In this document: piece after piece, positions 28,252 through 40,238 of the stretch
Layout: the number at the start of each line of letters is the position of its first letter
Numbering within the stretch: position 1 is the first letter of the stretch
Origin: Rosa chinensis
Lineage: Eukaryota; Streptophyta; Magnoliopsida; Rosales; Rosaceae
Reading direction: 5' to 3'
Length of the DNA stretch: 64,000 nucleotides
Assembly (NCBI RefSeq): GCF_002994745.2
Contig: NC_037094.1
Coordinates: forward strand, 42,731,139 to 42,795,138
Made by a program: the position numbers and the translations under genes
Notes under the pieces: generated by a model
Database searches by the model: none
What the model was told of the DNA's origin: nothing
Seen by the model: the letters and a program-made list of their open reading frames with translations, nothing else

Positions 28252-31200
28252 ATGGCACTGGCAATGGCTTGCCTTCAACCTTCCTCATGGCTCTCTTCCC
28301 GACCCACTCTCTTTCCCTCCTCCTCAAAGCCCCACCCTTCAAAGCTCTTCTTTTCTCTCAACCCACCCAATCCCAATCCCAATGCCGAATCCGAAACCAC
28401 GACGTCCCCAGTCGACCCGCCAAGTCCTGGGAATGCCGAATTGCCTGCTGCTGTTAAGACTGCAATGGAGAGAGCTAGAGAGTATAAGCAGAAGAAGAAA
28501 GGGACTAACAAATCTTCAGGTAATTTTTATCAATGCTACTTCATGTTCGTTTCTGAAGAATGAAATATGTAAGTGTGAAAATGTAAGGGCCAAAATTAGG
28601 ACTTGAATTGTTTCGTAGGTGTTGAAGCAAATGAGAAAAGCAAGGCAAAATTGTCAGTGTCGAGCATGGATTTTGTGGGACTTGGGTTTGCCGATAAGAA
28701 GGAGGGTAGAGCACTGCCAGCTGGGTTGGTTCCAATCGCAGACGATTTTGCTCAGGGCAACTTGCCTGAGGTTGAGATTATTGTTGGGGACTCCAGTAAT
28801 TTCGGTGCAGCCACACCCAAGCCTCAAGGAGATGACCCCCCGGATGATCTTTACAAGCCAAAGGTTTCTTCATGGGGAGTCTTTCCCAGACCCAATGACA
28901 TTTCAAAAAGGGTAATGATATATATAGTTCAATGTTTACACCACATGAGTTTATATGACATATTAATGACATGTATTTATGGAGTGAAGATGTTGAAACT
29001 GTGATACAGCTAATTTTGATGCTGTGTTTAGGGAAATGGCTTTGAAATCTACTTGATTTTACAGAGGTTTCTTTCTTTGATCAGTTTGGTGGTGGGCGAG
29101 TTATACGCCCCGGGGAAGTGCTTGAAACACAGGAAGAAAAAGCTGCTAAAGAGGAACGAACAAGACAATTAGTTGCTGCTTACAACACTAAAATGGGCTT
29201 GAACATTGATCCCAAGCTCAGATTGGACTGTGAGAAGGTTTGCTTCGCTTCTTTTTTCTATTTGAATTTAAAAGCTTTTCTTCCCTGGCCTCCCTTTATT
29301 TTTATTGTCTTCTTATTGATTTGGAATCGTCATCTGTTTCGTTGAAGCTCAACTTCAAATAATTTTATTGCGTTATATGTTTCCAGCTCTATTCTGCAGG
29401 GTTCTGATTTATCTTCATATTTGTCAGGAATATCAGATGCATTTTATGGTTGCTATGTACAATTTTTTGTTGAGGTTGACAACTTGACATACAATCTGTT
29501 ATTTAGTCATGCTGGAATGTTTGGTTGAGATATTTTAGGTTCTTACAAGAGTTACCACATTCTTCACGTATCTCAACTGTTTAAAATTGTTGATCACAAA
29601 TATGTAAAGATATAAACCTGAGTCTTTGAAAAATTCTCCCTAAAGTAACCATATTAGACATTTTTGGAACCCAAATTTCTTGTATACTTTTATGTCTTAT
29701 AAACAATATCTTGATGTTATATTTGTGTTGACATTTTTCTCATTATCATCTCCTTCTAAAGAATTCAATAGAACAATATCGTTTCCTAAAATTGATTACT
29801 TCTATGCAGACATTAAAGGATGGTGACTCATTGATGAACGTCGGAAAGCTGAAGGAAGCATTATCCTACTATGAGAAAGTTATGGATAAGTTACCATTCA
29901 AGGTAATGCTTCTTGCACATGTTTAAAAGAATATTACAAATGATATTTTGACAATGGTATAAGACTATCATACTCTCCAGTTCAATGCAAATAGAATAAT
30001 GTACATGCCAAATAGATTTCTTTGCATAACTATTAGGAAAGCCTGTGGCACATTAAAATATCAGTACATGAATGGTAGACCAGCTCCATGCAACAGGCCA
30101 ACCTAGTCTACACTGCATGAAGTCAGTACATTAACATATCGGTACCACTGTATGGAGTCAGTCTAGCACAGTATCGAGCTGGTGTACTTCATTTACCAAT
30201 GCATTGTACTGTAGGCAAACCCAACTGTTGGTGTAAAAATGTGAAGACTTGATAAGATTTTAAGTGGCATGATATCTTTTGTGTTATCAGTGTATACAAT
30301 GGGAGAAATAAATCCGAATGGGTGCTTACTAAATCTGAATTAAATGGTCTACCATGTCTTTATATTATAGAGCAGGTACAATTTTGGGTTGAAAAATTCT
30401 GAATCCAAAATCTGCTACTCGCTGATATTAAACACTAGTGACAGTGAAATAGCAATTACTGTACAGCATACACATTCGGAATTTTTTTCCAGAAAGATTC
30501 TTCAACAGGATCATATTGAGCTTTTTCCAATGCAAGTGATGAACATTAGAAATTTTCTGCAAATTGAGCCTTTTGCAGTTCAGTCACTTTCATTTGCAAT
30601 TCATCACTGGCCTACTAAGTAGCTACTTTGGTTCTAATTTTCCATGGACGGTACAGATATCTATCTTGAACATCAATTTTAATGTCATAAATTATATAGT
30701 TTGGTTCAAAACAATTCAGCTGTGTTTTGAGGCCTGATAAGTAAATCTACTATATTTCATCATTACTGATAAGCTTGGTCCTGTGATAATTGAGCATCAT
30801 GCTAGTTTCAACGTAGTTTTGGAAACTTGAAATGGTGAAATTGCAAATATTTAATATTCATGTTTATGAACAATGACTGTTTTACTGTGCATAATCCTAG
30901 TACTAGGCCGATAAATGAGTTTGTCAAAGATTTCAATATTGTTTTGTTTTTTTTTTTTTTTTTGAAGGTAAAGAATATGACTGATTAAAAAGAAAATCTA
31001 CAAAGTGGAAAAGACATCCATGGAGAAGAACTCCTAGATAGACCGGCAACAACACCAAACAAAGAAGAAAGAAATACTTAGCAGTAGCAGCACAACAATA
31101 TTGCAATCTAAGACAAATGAGCTATTTTAGTATTCCTAAACTCCGAAGACGTTGAAACCCATACAAATGTTGACAAGGGGACTCCGTCCTTAGTCCTATA

Positions 31201-32975
31201 ATTACCTGTCTTTGAATTTAGCTAGTACTGCGGTTAATAACCAAGAGATGTATTAAGAGAGCCATGGCTTTGCATTACGTCTTAGTCTTTCTCTTCAGGC
31301 ATGCCATTATTCGAACCTCCAGCCGTCCTTTGTCTTTTGTTGATTATTCTTATATTTCTACATGCAAAATTGTTTTCACAGAGTGAGCTTCATGGGGTGG
31401 CTGCTTTACAGTGGTCTATTTGTCAAGATTCCCTGACTAGGTACATATGTTATCTTTGAGTATTTAATTGCCTGTTGTATAATGACTCTAATCATCACAG
31501 AAATTTGTTGCTTGTATTTTACACAATGTTTGACCTATTGATATTTTGATTCCTGAAAGCACAGTTAGATGTGTTTCTTTTGATTTATACAGTTTATATA
31601 TAATTAAGGCACTTGTTACCAAAATGCCAAGTCTGCATCCAAATATGGAATGATGTTTGTGTCTTTGACTCTTGCTACTATTTTGCATGCTTAAATTAAT
31701 GCTCTATGAATAGGATCATGTATTAGGTCCACAGAGGTTGATACCTTAATGTTAATTGTTTTCCTATATGGGTTATGCTTATTGAACATCTCGTTTAGGT
31801 TGCATCAATATGTACCAACCAAAAGTGTCATGTCAGTATTAAATCTTGAAACCTCGGTAAACATTTCTGATGCACTAAGTTGTGTTTAAGCAGGAAATTT
31901 CATTTGCCCTGATTAGGAATTATAACATCTTTGATCTAGTAAGCAAGAATGTAACTGCAGCCAAGGTTGTCAAACATGCATCCAAATTCCATTGCTTAAT
32001 CACGTGGTTTTACTAGATGTAACATAGACCATGTTTTATGATTATACCTTTGCAGGTTTTAACGTGGATCTTGAATAGGGATGAGAATTTCTTAAAGTCT
32101 TGCTTTCTGTTCTGCTTTACCTAAGGATTCTAAATAGTAGTGATGGTTGACACTTGACAGGACAAAAGAAGCTCAAAATATGTATGAGAGGCTTCAATCC
32201 CACCCAACTGCTAGAGTAAGCAAGAAAGCGAGGCAATTTATGTTCAGCTTTCAGGTAACTAAGTGACGAAGTGCAGTACATTCTTCAATTCCTATTTAGC
32301 TTGGAAACCATTAAGAAAATGAACCATGACTTCAATTATCACTGGATGCATATCACACACATGCATTTGGCTTGTTGGACAAGTTAGTATTTCTGATCCT
32401 AAGATCCAAATACAAGTTGGAATATTAGCATATTTCTTATGAGGCTTCTTGCAAATGGTGTTTCACATTTCAAAATGTAATATTTTCAGCATGCATGTTT
32501 TCATACTGTTGCTTTCATTTTCATCTTGAAGTATATTGAACTTTTGCATCTGGCAGGCCATGGAAATGATGAAGCTTACAAGGAGTTCACCTTGGAGGAA
32601 CACTGGCTACCAGAATTTTTTTGAAGCTTTCATTGACAACAAATCTGACTACGTGCTGGAAGATGGTGAAGTCGAAGTAGGTACTCTGAGTCAGATTCTC
32701 CCTTATATTTTTTTCCTTGTTTCTCCGATTTTTATAGTGTTACTCATTGCCATACAAAAGAGAACATAAAGGTGTACATAGAAATTAACCAGTAATGGGA
32801 CCAAGATACCAATTATACCATTTTAATTGTATATATCCGAGACATCACTTCAAAATTAGACTAATGAAGCAATGTGTATATTCAATACAGTGCAACTTCT
32901 ATTGTATTTAACGTAGATGTGTATAATTACATGATGAATTGCCCTTTGTTTTCATTTGTTGAACAGGAGTTTTAG
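28252..32975 (+). CDS. Plastid-targeted TPR-like protein (8 exons)
   Basis: Exons by GT-AG borders: 28252-28519, 28619-28911, 29085-29237, 29810-29902, 31382-31440, 32161-32254, 32557-32676, 32967-32975, giving 362 residues in one frame. The Ser/Pro-rich, acid-poor N-terminus (about 45 residues) looks like a chloroplast transit peptide. From residue 239 on, helical repeats (GDSLMNVGKLKEALSYYEKV, then EAQNMYERLQ) resemble tetratricopeptide repeats. The C-terminus ends GEVE-EF; the last coding exon is only nine bases including the stop. I know such proteins as uncharacterised plastid TPR-like proteins and cannot give a function. An in-frame GTG at 28219 was not taken because the ATG context and the transit peptide favour 28252. 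Intron 4 (1.48 kb) seems to hold a retroposon. Confidence 0.85.
30942..31330 (-). mobile_element. Possible poly-A retroposon in intron 4
   Basis: A T-run (30942-30963) followed by purine-rich sequence looks like a retroposon inserted with its A-tail on the left. No target duplication was found and the right border is a guess. Confidence 0.3.
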
Positions 32976-33600
32976 GTTACACACAGTCAAATTTTCATAT
33001 TTCAAAATAAGACAATATAGAGTCAAATCACTAGTAAGTTGTGTAAAATTCCATAGTATGTGTAATATTCAAATCACTAGTAAGAGTAACAGTTTGGTTT
33101 GAGTCCCAATGTGTAATTAGGATTTGGACCAAAATTCACTAGTAACAAGTTCCTTATATTTTGGACCAAAAACAACACTTTCCCAAATTATTGGTGTACG
33201 TAGGCCACCATATCAAAAGAAATTCTTGTTAAGGACTTTTAAAATCAACCATTAGATAAACATTTTGACTATTTAGTTGATAACTTTAGGACTAAATTGA
33301 CTACTCCAATTTTAGGTCGAAAATCATGTTTGTCCCTAATTATTTATTTGTTTAATCAGTCGTAAAGGAATTAGCTGCTAATTCGACAATATATAAGATA
33401 TTTAGGATATATCCTGATAATATAAAGAAATATCTATAAAATCTGAAAAAACAAAAAGTAGAAAGAAAAAACACTTAGTTATTCACAGAAAAACATACAT
33501 TATGAAATATGGAGATTGTGAGGTTGTAAAATTTTGACAACGGTTTCTAGCCAGGATACGACCTAATAAAGAGGCACATTAACCTGTTTGGCAAAAATAC
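32976..33600. other. Downstream region of TPR-like gene, no gene seen
   Basis: AT-rich DNA, probably 3' UTR and intergenic. No feature recognised. Confidence 0.5.
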
Positions 33601-33875
33601 CTCGAAGTGAAACCTCTGAAGGCAAATTTGGGTGAAGCGAAATCCCTTTAAGGCGAATCTGGGTGAGGAGAAATTCTCTCAAGACAAATCTAGGTGAGAA
33701 GTAATTTCCTAAATGCAAATATGTGTGGTGAGAGATCTCCTCAATGCGAATATGGGTGAGGAAAAATCTCCTCAAAGAGAATCTGGGTGAGGAGTATTCC
33801 TTTCGAGGGAAATTTGAGTGAGGAGTGGAATCTAAGTGAGGAGAAATCCCTTGAAAACGAGTCTGAGTGATGAGA
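33601..33875. repeat. Minisatellite, about 33-bp unit
   Basis: About eight diverged units of the type GAATCTGGGTGAGGAGAAAT followed by CYCCTCAAGGC. The words GGGTGAGG and ATCTCCTCAA recur at roughly 33-36 bp. Confidence 0.8.
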
Positions 33876-33939
33876 ATTCATGATGGGAAACTTAATGGAG
33901 TAATATTTTAAAAAGTAACTCACTTACTTTATCTTTCTC

Positions 33940-34910
33940 AATTATATGAGATTGGTCTCAATTATATGAAGGTTTCAGACAAGGAGAACATACTATTGGT
34001 GGAGGATTGAACCAATTTACATGTGAAGGTAATTTTGATCATGCCACCCAAGACGAAGACCACGGAACTAGAACAGCTGGTCATGGTGCTCAAGAGAAGA
34101 TTGTTTATGGGAGGAGGATAAGAAGTGCAACTGTTGATCAAAGTACCTCATCTGATACTTCTTCAATTGCCTTAAGTTTTGACTTTATCAATGTAGGCAG
34201 AGTGATGCAGAGCGAATGGCAGCATATTAGCTATATTAGAACCACCTTCCTGTTGGTACCTATAACAAGCTGAAGCCCAGAAAATATGGTCCTTTTAACA
34301 TGCTGCGGAAGATCAACGACAATGCTTATGTTGTTGCTCTTCCTGATTCCATGGGTATCTCTAACACCTTTAATGTGGCTAACCTGCATGAGTTTCGTGA
34401 AGATGAGCTTCTTTATCCAGATGAGAACTCAGGGTCGAGTTCTTCGGAGGTGGAGAAGACTGATGCAGAGCGAATGACAGCCCAATTTGAGGAACAGTTA
34501 GATCGTGCTAAAGGAGGAAAACGAAAAGTGACTAGTAGACAGGAAACAGCAGCTCGGTGTTTGATTGGGACGTACCTTACCTTTCCGGAAAGGGAATCGT
34601 GCTAGAAACAAGACTCATGGCTTTGCCATGAGCTGTAGCATTTTTCGGGCTTTCGGGGTCATTTAGGACCTCAAAACTGCATTTTTCTATTTTACCCATT
34701 TTCGTTTTTATCCATGGGCTTTAGGGTTTCATTGTTAGTCGCCCTAGGGTACTTTTCTCTTATTCAAGCGGCTGCAGAACGCATCTTTCATCTTTTAATC
34801 AATAAAATAGAGATTTTCTCTTTTATCTCTGGTGGACTCCGGAATCCTTTTGTTAGGTTTATTGCTGGTAAACCTAGTTATCAATCCGACTGCGGCACAT
34901 AGTATAGTGG
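33940..34910 (+). pseudogene. Ty3/gypsy 3' tail: integrase C-terminus and LTR-like end
   Basis: Translation from 34258 reads YNKLKPRKYGPFNMLRKI, then NDNAYVVALPDSMGIS and FNVANLHEF, the C-terminal (GPY/F-type) end of a plant gypsy integrase, ending at a stop at 34603. A short, unclear frame lies upstream (34007). Downstream to about 34910 the sequence has an AATAAAA and a U5-like tail, so it is probably a partial 3' LTR. No other part of the element is present. Confidence 0.65.
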
Positions 34911-35765
34911 GACCTCAAATGAATCTCCAATATATTTTCGAGATATGTAAAAACTGATATTTTTAATCCTTCCACTAATCTGAAGATTCTAATATTCTAG
35001 ACCGTAGAATTCCCCAAAGTTTGAATCCTCACCAGATTGCATGGATTGATGAGTGGCGCTTGTCACTCGAAAGGGAAGAAGACCCTTGGGCCTATTCCCT
35101 TCTTCATCTCCATCGGAGAGTGCAGGAGCCTCTCTTTTTTAATGACTTCTACCTGAGCATTGACTAGATTTCGAAAGCCTGAAGTTTACAACAGACGTAG
35201 CTTATGGTGATTCAGATTTTGTGATTCAGATCTCTACATATAGGTTGTTATTTAAGCTTCACTTGACACCGTTCCAACACAAGCCGAAAGAAGTAGACAA
35301 TTGAACTCTACGATGGTCAAGATGATTACGTTTTCAATTGCGCATCCCTTTTCCCTATGCTGATGCTTTATAAAAGCACATGTTCTTCATTAAATTTCGT
35401 CCCTTCACTCTAGGTATTCTAAATATTATTCATTTATTTTATAGTAAGATTTCGCATTTTGTTTGTGATAAGCGGAAGAAATGCCGGCAAACTTCAATTA
35501 TAGCTGTGAAATTTTGGAGACATTGTAAACCAACAACTTGTTTGAGAGTTTCATATTGAACTAGTACATGTATCGTGTATGAATTCCTATCCCTCATCAA
35601 TTATGTTCCCAAGCAATAATATGAACATAATTGAAATTGTAAAGTAAATTGAAGCAGTACAAATTAATACTTCAATGATAGTTTTGGAAAAAAAAAAAAA
35701 AAAAAGGAAAAATAAAGAAGCAAATCCATTAACATCACGCCTTGCATTCTCCGGCCTGTAATTTT
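34911..35765. other. Intergenic region between gypsy tail and STR2
   Basis: A 49-codon open stretch (about 35021-35167, with WIDEWRLSLEREEDPW) looks protein-like but is not recognised. The rest is AT-rich. An A-run at 35688-35705 lies near the STR2 3' end. Confidence 0.4.
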
Positions 35766-36791
35766 CTATGTCCTCTGGTTCTTGGAGAAGAATCGAATGA
35801 CCAAGTAAAACAAGATCCTATACAGGACAGTCCAACCCAACATTATGTAAATCTTCTCCCACTTCTTCGCCGAAGACAGGGTCTCGCCTCCTCCATAGTT
35901 TATATGAAGACTGTCCAAAATTTGAAAACCAGTAATGTTGCTACCATTTGGATTTTGTCCGAAAGGAAGATGGGTCTGATATTGATTCATTATCAAACCT
36001 TCATATGGGTATGTCATGGTGGAGACGTAGTTCATCCACTTCCAATATTTAGGAATGTCATTACTGTTCAAGAAGTATCCACAGAACAAGAAGAAGAGAG
36101 CAGTGAAAGCAATGACTGCGGCGTAACCCAAGATGTAGTTGGGCACAACTGAGCTCACAAACACCACAAAAGAGTTTGTAGAGAGGAGAGAGACATAGAG
36201 AACGACCAAGAAGTAGAGGAAAGGTCCACGGAGCTTTAAGGCAAACCAGACAATACCTGCGTAAACTGCAGCTTGGAGCAGAAGAAAAGGTAGGTAAGTG
36301 ATTAGGCTAGCTATGGTGTAAGAGGAGGCTCGGTAGGCATTGTGAGCGGTCTCGCGAACAAAGATGAAGCGCTCTTGGATGAAGGCGGGGACAGCATCGT
36401 TGGATGAGAAGAAGAAGAGGCAGACGGTGAAGATGAAGAAACTGAGGCGGTTGGTGATGCCTTGAGCGTTCTCGGGCGGGTTCTTGAACATGGTGGCCAT
36501 TAAGAAGCCCATGAATGTAAGGACTACGAGCCTTGAGAGGAAGAGCTCGGGTGTTCTGCGAATGTTTATGAAGTTGCGGCGCATAAGGATCCATGTCTCG
36601 GGGAAGAAGGAGTTGGCAAATTTGGGTGCCAGGTTGTGGTGGGAAGAGGCATTTGGATCATAATCAGGGGTCAGATAGTCGTTTTCATTTACTGTGTAGT
36701 CACTGCTGTGTGGTGTTGGTGTGTTCTGAATGATCTCACTTGAATAATTGTAGCCAGGGGATGCACTGCAAAGATACACCACAAGATTCAT

Positions 36792-36835
<44 letters not shown>

Positions 36836-38740
36836 CTTCCTTACTGACGTACTGAAATTTGAAAAGCGTTTTTTTTTATATATAGAATACATTTCGTCGG
36901 CAATTACGTCCAATCAAGAACATAAACATGATTCACACACGACGTTGGAACTTGAGCAAGTACTAGTTTAGAGATGACTTACCTCATGGGGCTTTGCATC
37001 TTGAGATCTTTAGGTTTCCTTAAAGGAGTAAACCTGTGAAGTGTGTCCATGACTCCACTATTCCCAGCAGTCCATGACCTCGAAGTATAAGGGCTCCTCA
37101 AACTATGATCAAAATCATTGATCACATGTGTACTAGTCTGCAAAGGAAGCCGCTTTCCATTCTTCTCGAGGCCTAAATCGTTCCCACGGCCACCGCGTCG
37201 TGGCGGAGTTGGAGTGGGGAGAATGGTTGAAATCGACACGTCTCCCTCAATCAACCTAGGGGGTTTCACACCTGTACGTGCAAACTCAGCGAGTGCCTCG
37301 ACTCCATGTTCGGATTGGTCATATTCCTGAATAACATCAATGAGGTACTCAATTGGACTCTCTTCTTTGTGGACTTTCAGTCCCATTCGGCCGAGATGAA
37401 GTGACACGTCTTTCGGTGACCCTTGATACATGAGCTGGCCACGAGCTAGGATAAGCATATGGTCGAGAAGCAATTGGATTCTTGACGAGGGCTGGTGAAT
37501 GGTGAGGATCACAGTGCTTCCAGAGCGTGCAATGTGGTGGACCTTTTCGATAACACTGTGAGCACTAGTGGAGTCCAGGCCTGATGTTGGCTCGTCGAGG
37601 AAGAGGAGGGCAGGTCCGTGAATGATGTCAACACCAATAGAGACTCGGCGGCGCTCTCCTCCAGACACTCCTCGACTGCCCTCATCACCTATGTAAGTGT
37701 TCCGAGCTGACTGCAAAATATAACAATGAAAAGTAATCTTCCAAAGTTAATTTGCTAGTTTAAATTAGGGACCTTGCGTAATAATTATTGAATGATCCCG
37801 TTGTATTCTCACAACATATAAGTGATAATGGTTCTCAAAAATAGAAAAGAGATCACATATGATAAGCTCAATCAATAATCTTTCTACTTTTCCTACACCA
37901 ACCCTGATTGATGTATTCATTTGTACCCTTAATTAATCTACCAATTCATATGACAACAACAACAACAAAATGTACGTACGTAAATATTTTTGTTTTTGTT
38001 ATCAACAGTTTATATGATCCAATTATCAATTTTACTTACTAATGACACAGTATGTATACTATACATATATACATGTACATAAGACTTTTGCTTTCCAAGT
38101 TACATATCAAAAAGTTTAAATAATTAGGCCGTCAATTTAAAACTTGTAATCAAACATATTCTTGTTTCATATAATCTTAATGAATTCTTATATCTAACTA
38201 GCTACTAGCTAGCTTACAATAAAGCATTTGCCGGAATAGATCACTTACCAATAAGCCGAGCTGTTGAATCAACTTTTCAACACGCTGTTTCTTCTCAGTA
38301 GTTGTGACCGGCCCCAACCTAAAATCAGCAGCGAACATCAAAGTCTCATAGACTGTAAGGGTTGGGAAAAGCCTATCATCCTGCATAATATAAGCTGAAG
38401 TCCTCTTAATTATGCTAGGACTCATTTCCTTCCCGTCCAAGGACACTCTCCCTTTAAGACTTCCACTCGCTATTCTCCCGGCAACTCCATCCAAGAACGT
38501 CGACTTTCCGGCCCCACTGGGACCCATCACAGCCGTGATGCAACCCTTGGGTGCAAAACCTGTGATCTTGTGGAGCAAGTCTACATCTTGCTTCAGCCAT
38601 TTCCCGTCAAGCTTGATCTTCTTTGTCACCGTGTATGTGAGGCTCGAAAACTCGAGCCCGCCAGTGAAGTTTGCGGGCTTTCGGTGCCCTATATCGATCA
38701 CTGTCTCGCGCCGAGGATGGTCATTGGGACGATAAGCCAT
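35766..38740 (-). CDS. STR2: STR2, half-size ABCG transporter of arbuscular mycorrhiza
   Basis: Three exons on the minus strand: 38740-38249, 37710-36983, 36765-35766; 739 residues in one frame. The nucleotide-binding domain comes first: Walker A GPSGAGKST (residues 73-81), ABC signature VSGGER (179-184), Walker B ALLFLDE (198-204). A polar linker follows, then an ABC2-type membrane domain with about six helices (about residues 445-735). The N-terminus RRETVIDIG and the end SKNQRT match STR2 of legumes, not STR1. In known plants STR2 pairs with STR1 in the periarbuscular membrane, where the pair is needed for arbuscule growth and is thought to export lipid to the fungus. All key motifs are intact. 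Intron 2 contains a (TA)n run. Confidence 0.95.
36794..36833. repeat. (AT)n microsatellite in STR2 intron 2
   Basis: About 20 uninterrupted AT units, 29 bases beyond the exon 3 acceptor. Confidence 0.95.
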
Positions 38741-38774
38741 ATGTTGATCACAAGACTATTCCCTCTCACTTATT

Positions 38775-38785
38775 TTTCTTGTTCG
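38775..38785 (+). promoter_or_regulatory. MYCS-like motif upstream of STR2
   Basis: TTTCTTGTTCG matches the mycorrhiza-linked MYCS/CTTC motif TTTCTTGTTCT in 10 of 11 bases. It lies 35 bases before the STR2 ATG, on the opposite strand. A single short motif can occur by chance and this one may lie in the 5' UTR. Confidence 0.3.
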
Positions 38786-39491
38786 GGGTTTCCCACTTTT
38801 TTGGGGTGAAGAAATGAAAGGGGAATTAAAAAGGATCTGCATAGCTGTTTGTCAAATATTGAGGAGGTAGTTCCAAAGTTACAAGAAGAGTGTCGTCTTT
38901 GAAAAATCCATTTTTTGTCGTATGATACTTGCAATGAAAAGATCGATGAAAATGCTTTCTTGTTTTCCATCGTTTGGTTTTGACACTAGTGCCTGCAATT
39001 TAGTGCTGGAATTGCCTGGCTAATTCAACCTCATTCCTATGGATAATCTACACCTCATTCCTATGGATAATCTACACTTGTTTGCTAAGCACGCAAAAGC
39101 TAGTATATTGTTGCATGTGTTGACATTGATATGAGCAGCTACTGACTCTTTCGTGTTCATATGCATGCTTAGCTAGCTTGATCAATTCTTGTTATGTTAA
39201 TTAAGATATAGACATGTTTTGTTAAGGGTAACTATGAGGTGATCGATTAACACATATATATTAGTATATATATTTGTTGTTGTTCGTGAGAAAATATAGA
39301 AGACGTCCTTCTCATCATACGTAAATACGTTCAAGATAGATTAATCCTTCGAATGTACCTAAAGTACATTTTAAATGCCGGCCTTGTGCTCTTGACCTTT
39401 CTTTAAACAAGTATTTAGGAGTAGGTGATGCATTTGTCAGTTTTAGTTTACTATGGATAATCATGCTGAAAGGGCTTCAGTTTGGAACTAG
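38786..39491. other. STR2 upstream region
   Basis: Promoter-side DNA of STR2 without coding signal. A 21-bp phrase around CTCATTCCTATGGATAATC is repeated in tandem at 39028-39075. Confidence 0.5.
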
Positions 39492-39628
39492 GGTCGTGGT
39501 ATTCCAAGTCCATTTAGGTTTTTAAATGATACCTACGATTTTCGTATCTAGGGTTTACTTTATGACTATACTTGATACAGGAATTGGAGAAATTTTTCCA
39601 TCCTAAATGGACTTGGAATACCACGACC
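39492..39628. repeat. Perfect 27-bp inverted repeat with 83-nt spacer
   Basis: 39492-39518 and 39602-39628 are perfect inverted complements (arm begins GGTCGTGGTATTCCAAG). No target duplication is visible next to the arms. It could be a foldback MITE or a young hairpin-RNA locus. Confidence 0.8.
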
Positions 39629-40238
39629 ACGTGTCAGAAGGTAGTACAGAAAAATTTCTCAGTATAGAGAATATACTTGGCTTCTTTATTGGCTACCTGT
39701 GGCTCTAGCTTGAGGTGACTTGTTCAACTTGGTGCCTTCTTTATTTTTTCTTCTTTCCCGAACAATATTGAAGTGAGTGCGACTACTGTATCCTATCAGT
39801 TTTTTTGTTTACTCTACTTATTCATTACACCCTACATTTTAATTTCAATTATTAAATTTACTTATCTAACCAATTTCTCTTTCTAGAAATATTATTATTT
39901 GACATACACAATTAAAAAAGAATTATTATTTTTTTGTCGAAAATCACTCATTTAATTCATACCAATAAAAAAGCTTAAAATATATTAAACTTTTATAATA
40001 AAATCATAATATGATTTACTTCTAGTTTCAATGTCCATCTATTTCAAACTATGACTTTGAGCAATGAAGAAGAGATTGATTTTTTTTTTTTCCGGGTTTT
40101 AAATTTTTATTTTCGGTGGTCACAAATAGTATTGCAAACATTTTGATGAAGTAAACCTTAATGGTTTTATGAATTGAAAAACGAATTAACGACGAGGGGG
40201 CAACAAAAAGACAGAAAAAATAGTAATAAAATTTGGGT
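39629..40238. other. AT-rich intergenic DNA
   Basis: No coding or structural signal recognised. Confidence 0.5.

Noticed and set aside
28603..29004. Open frame reading through into intron 2 of the TPR-like gene
   Set aside because: A GT donor at 28912 keeps frame with the exon at 29085; the read-through part shows no protein signal.
35021..35167. 49-codon open stretch with protein-like composition
   Set aside because: No start context, no splice partners and no recognised family; left as unassigned.
38412..38735. Plus-strand frame of 107 codons over STR2 exon 1
   Set aside because: Antisense of the ATP-binding domain, which carries Walker A on the minus strand.
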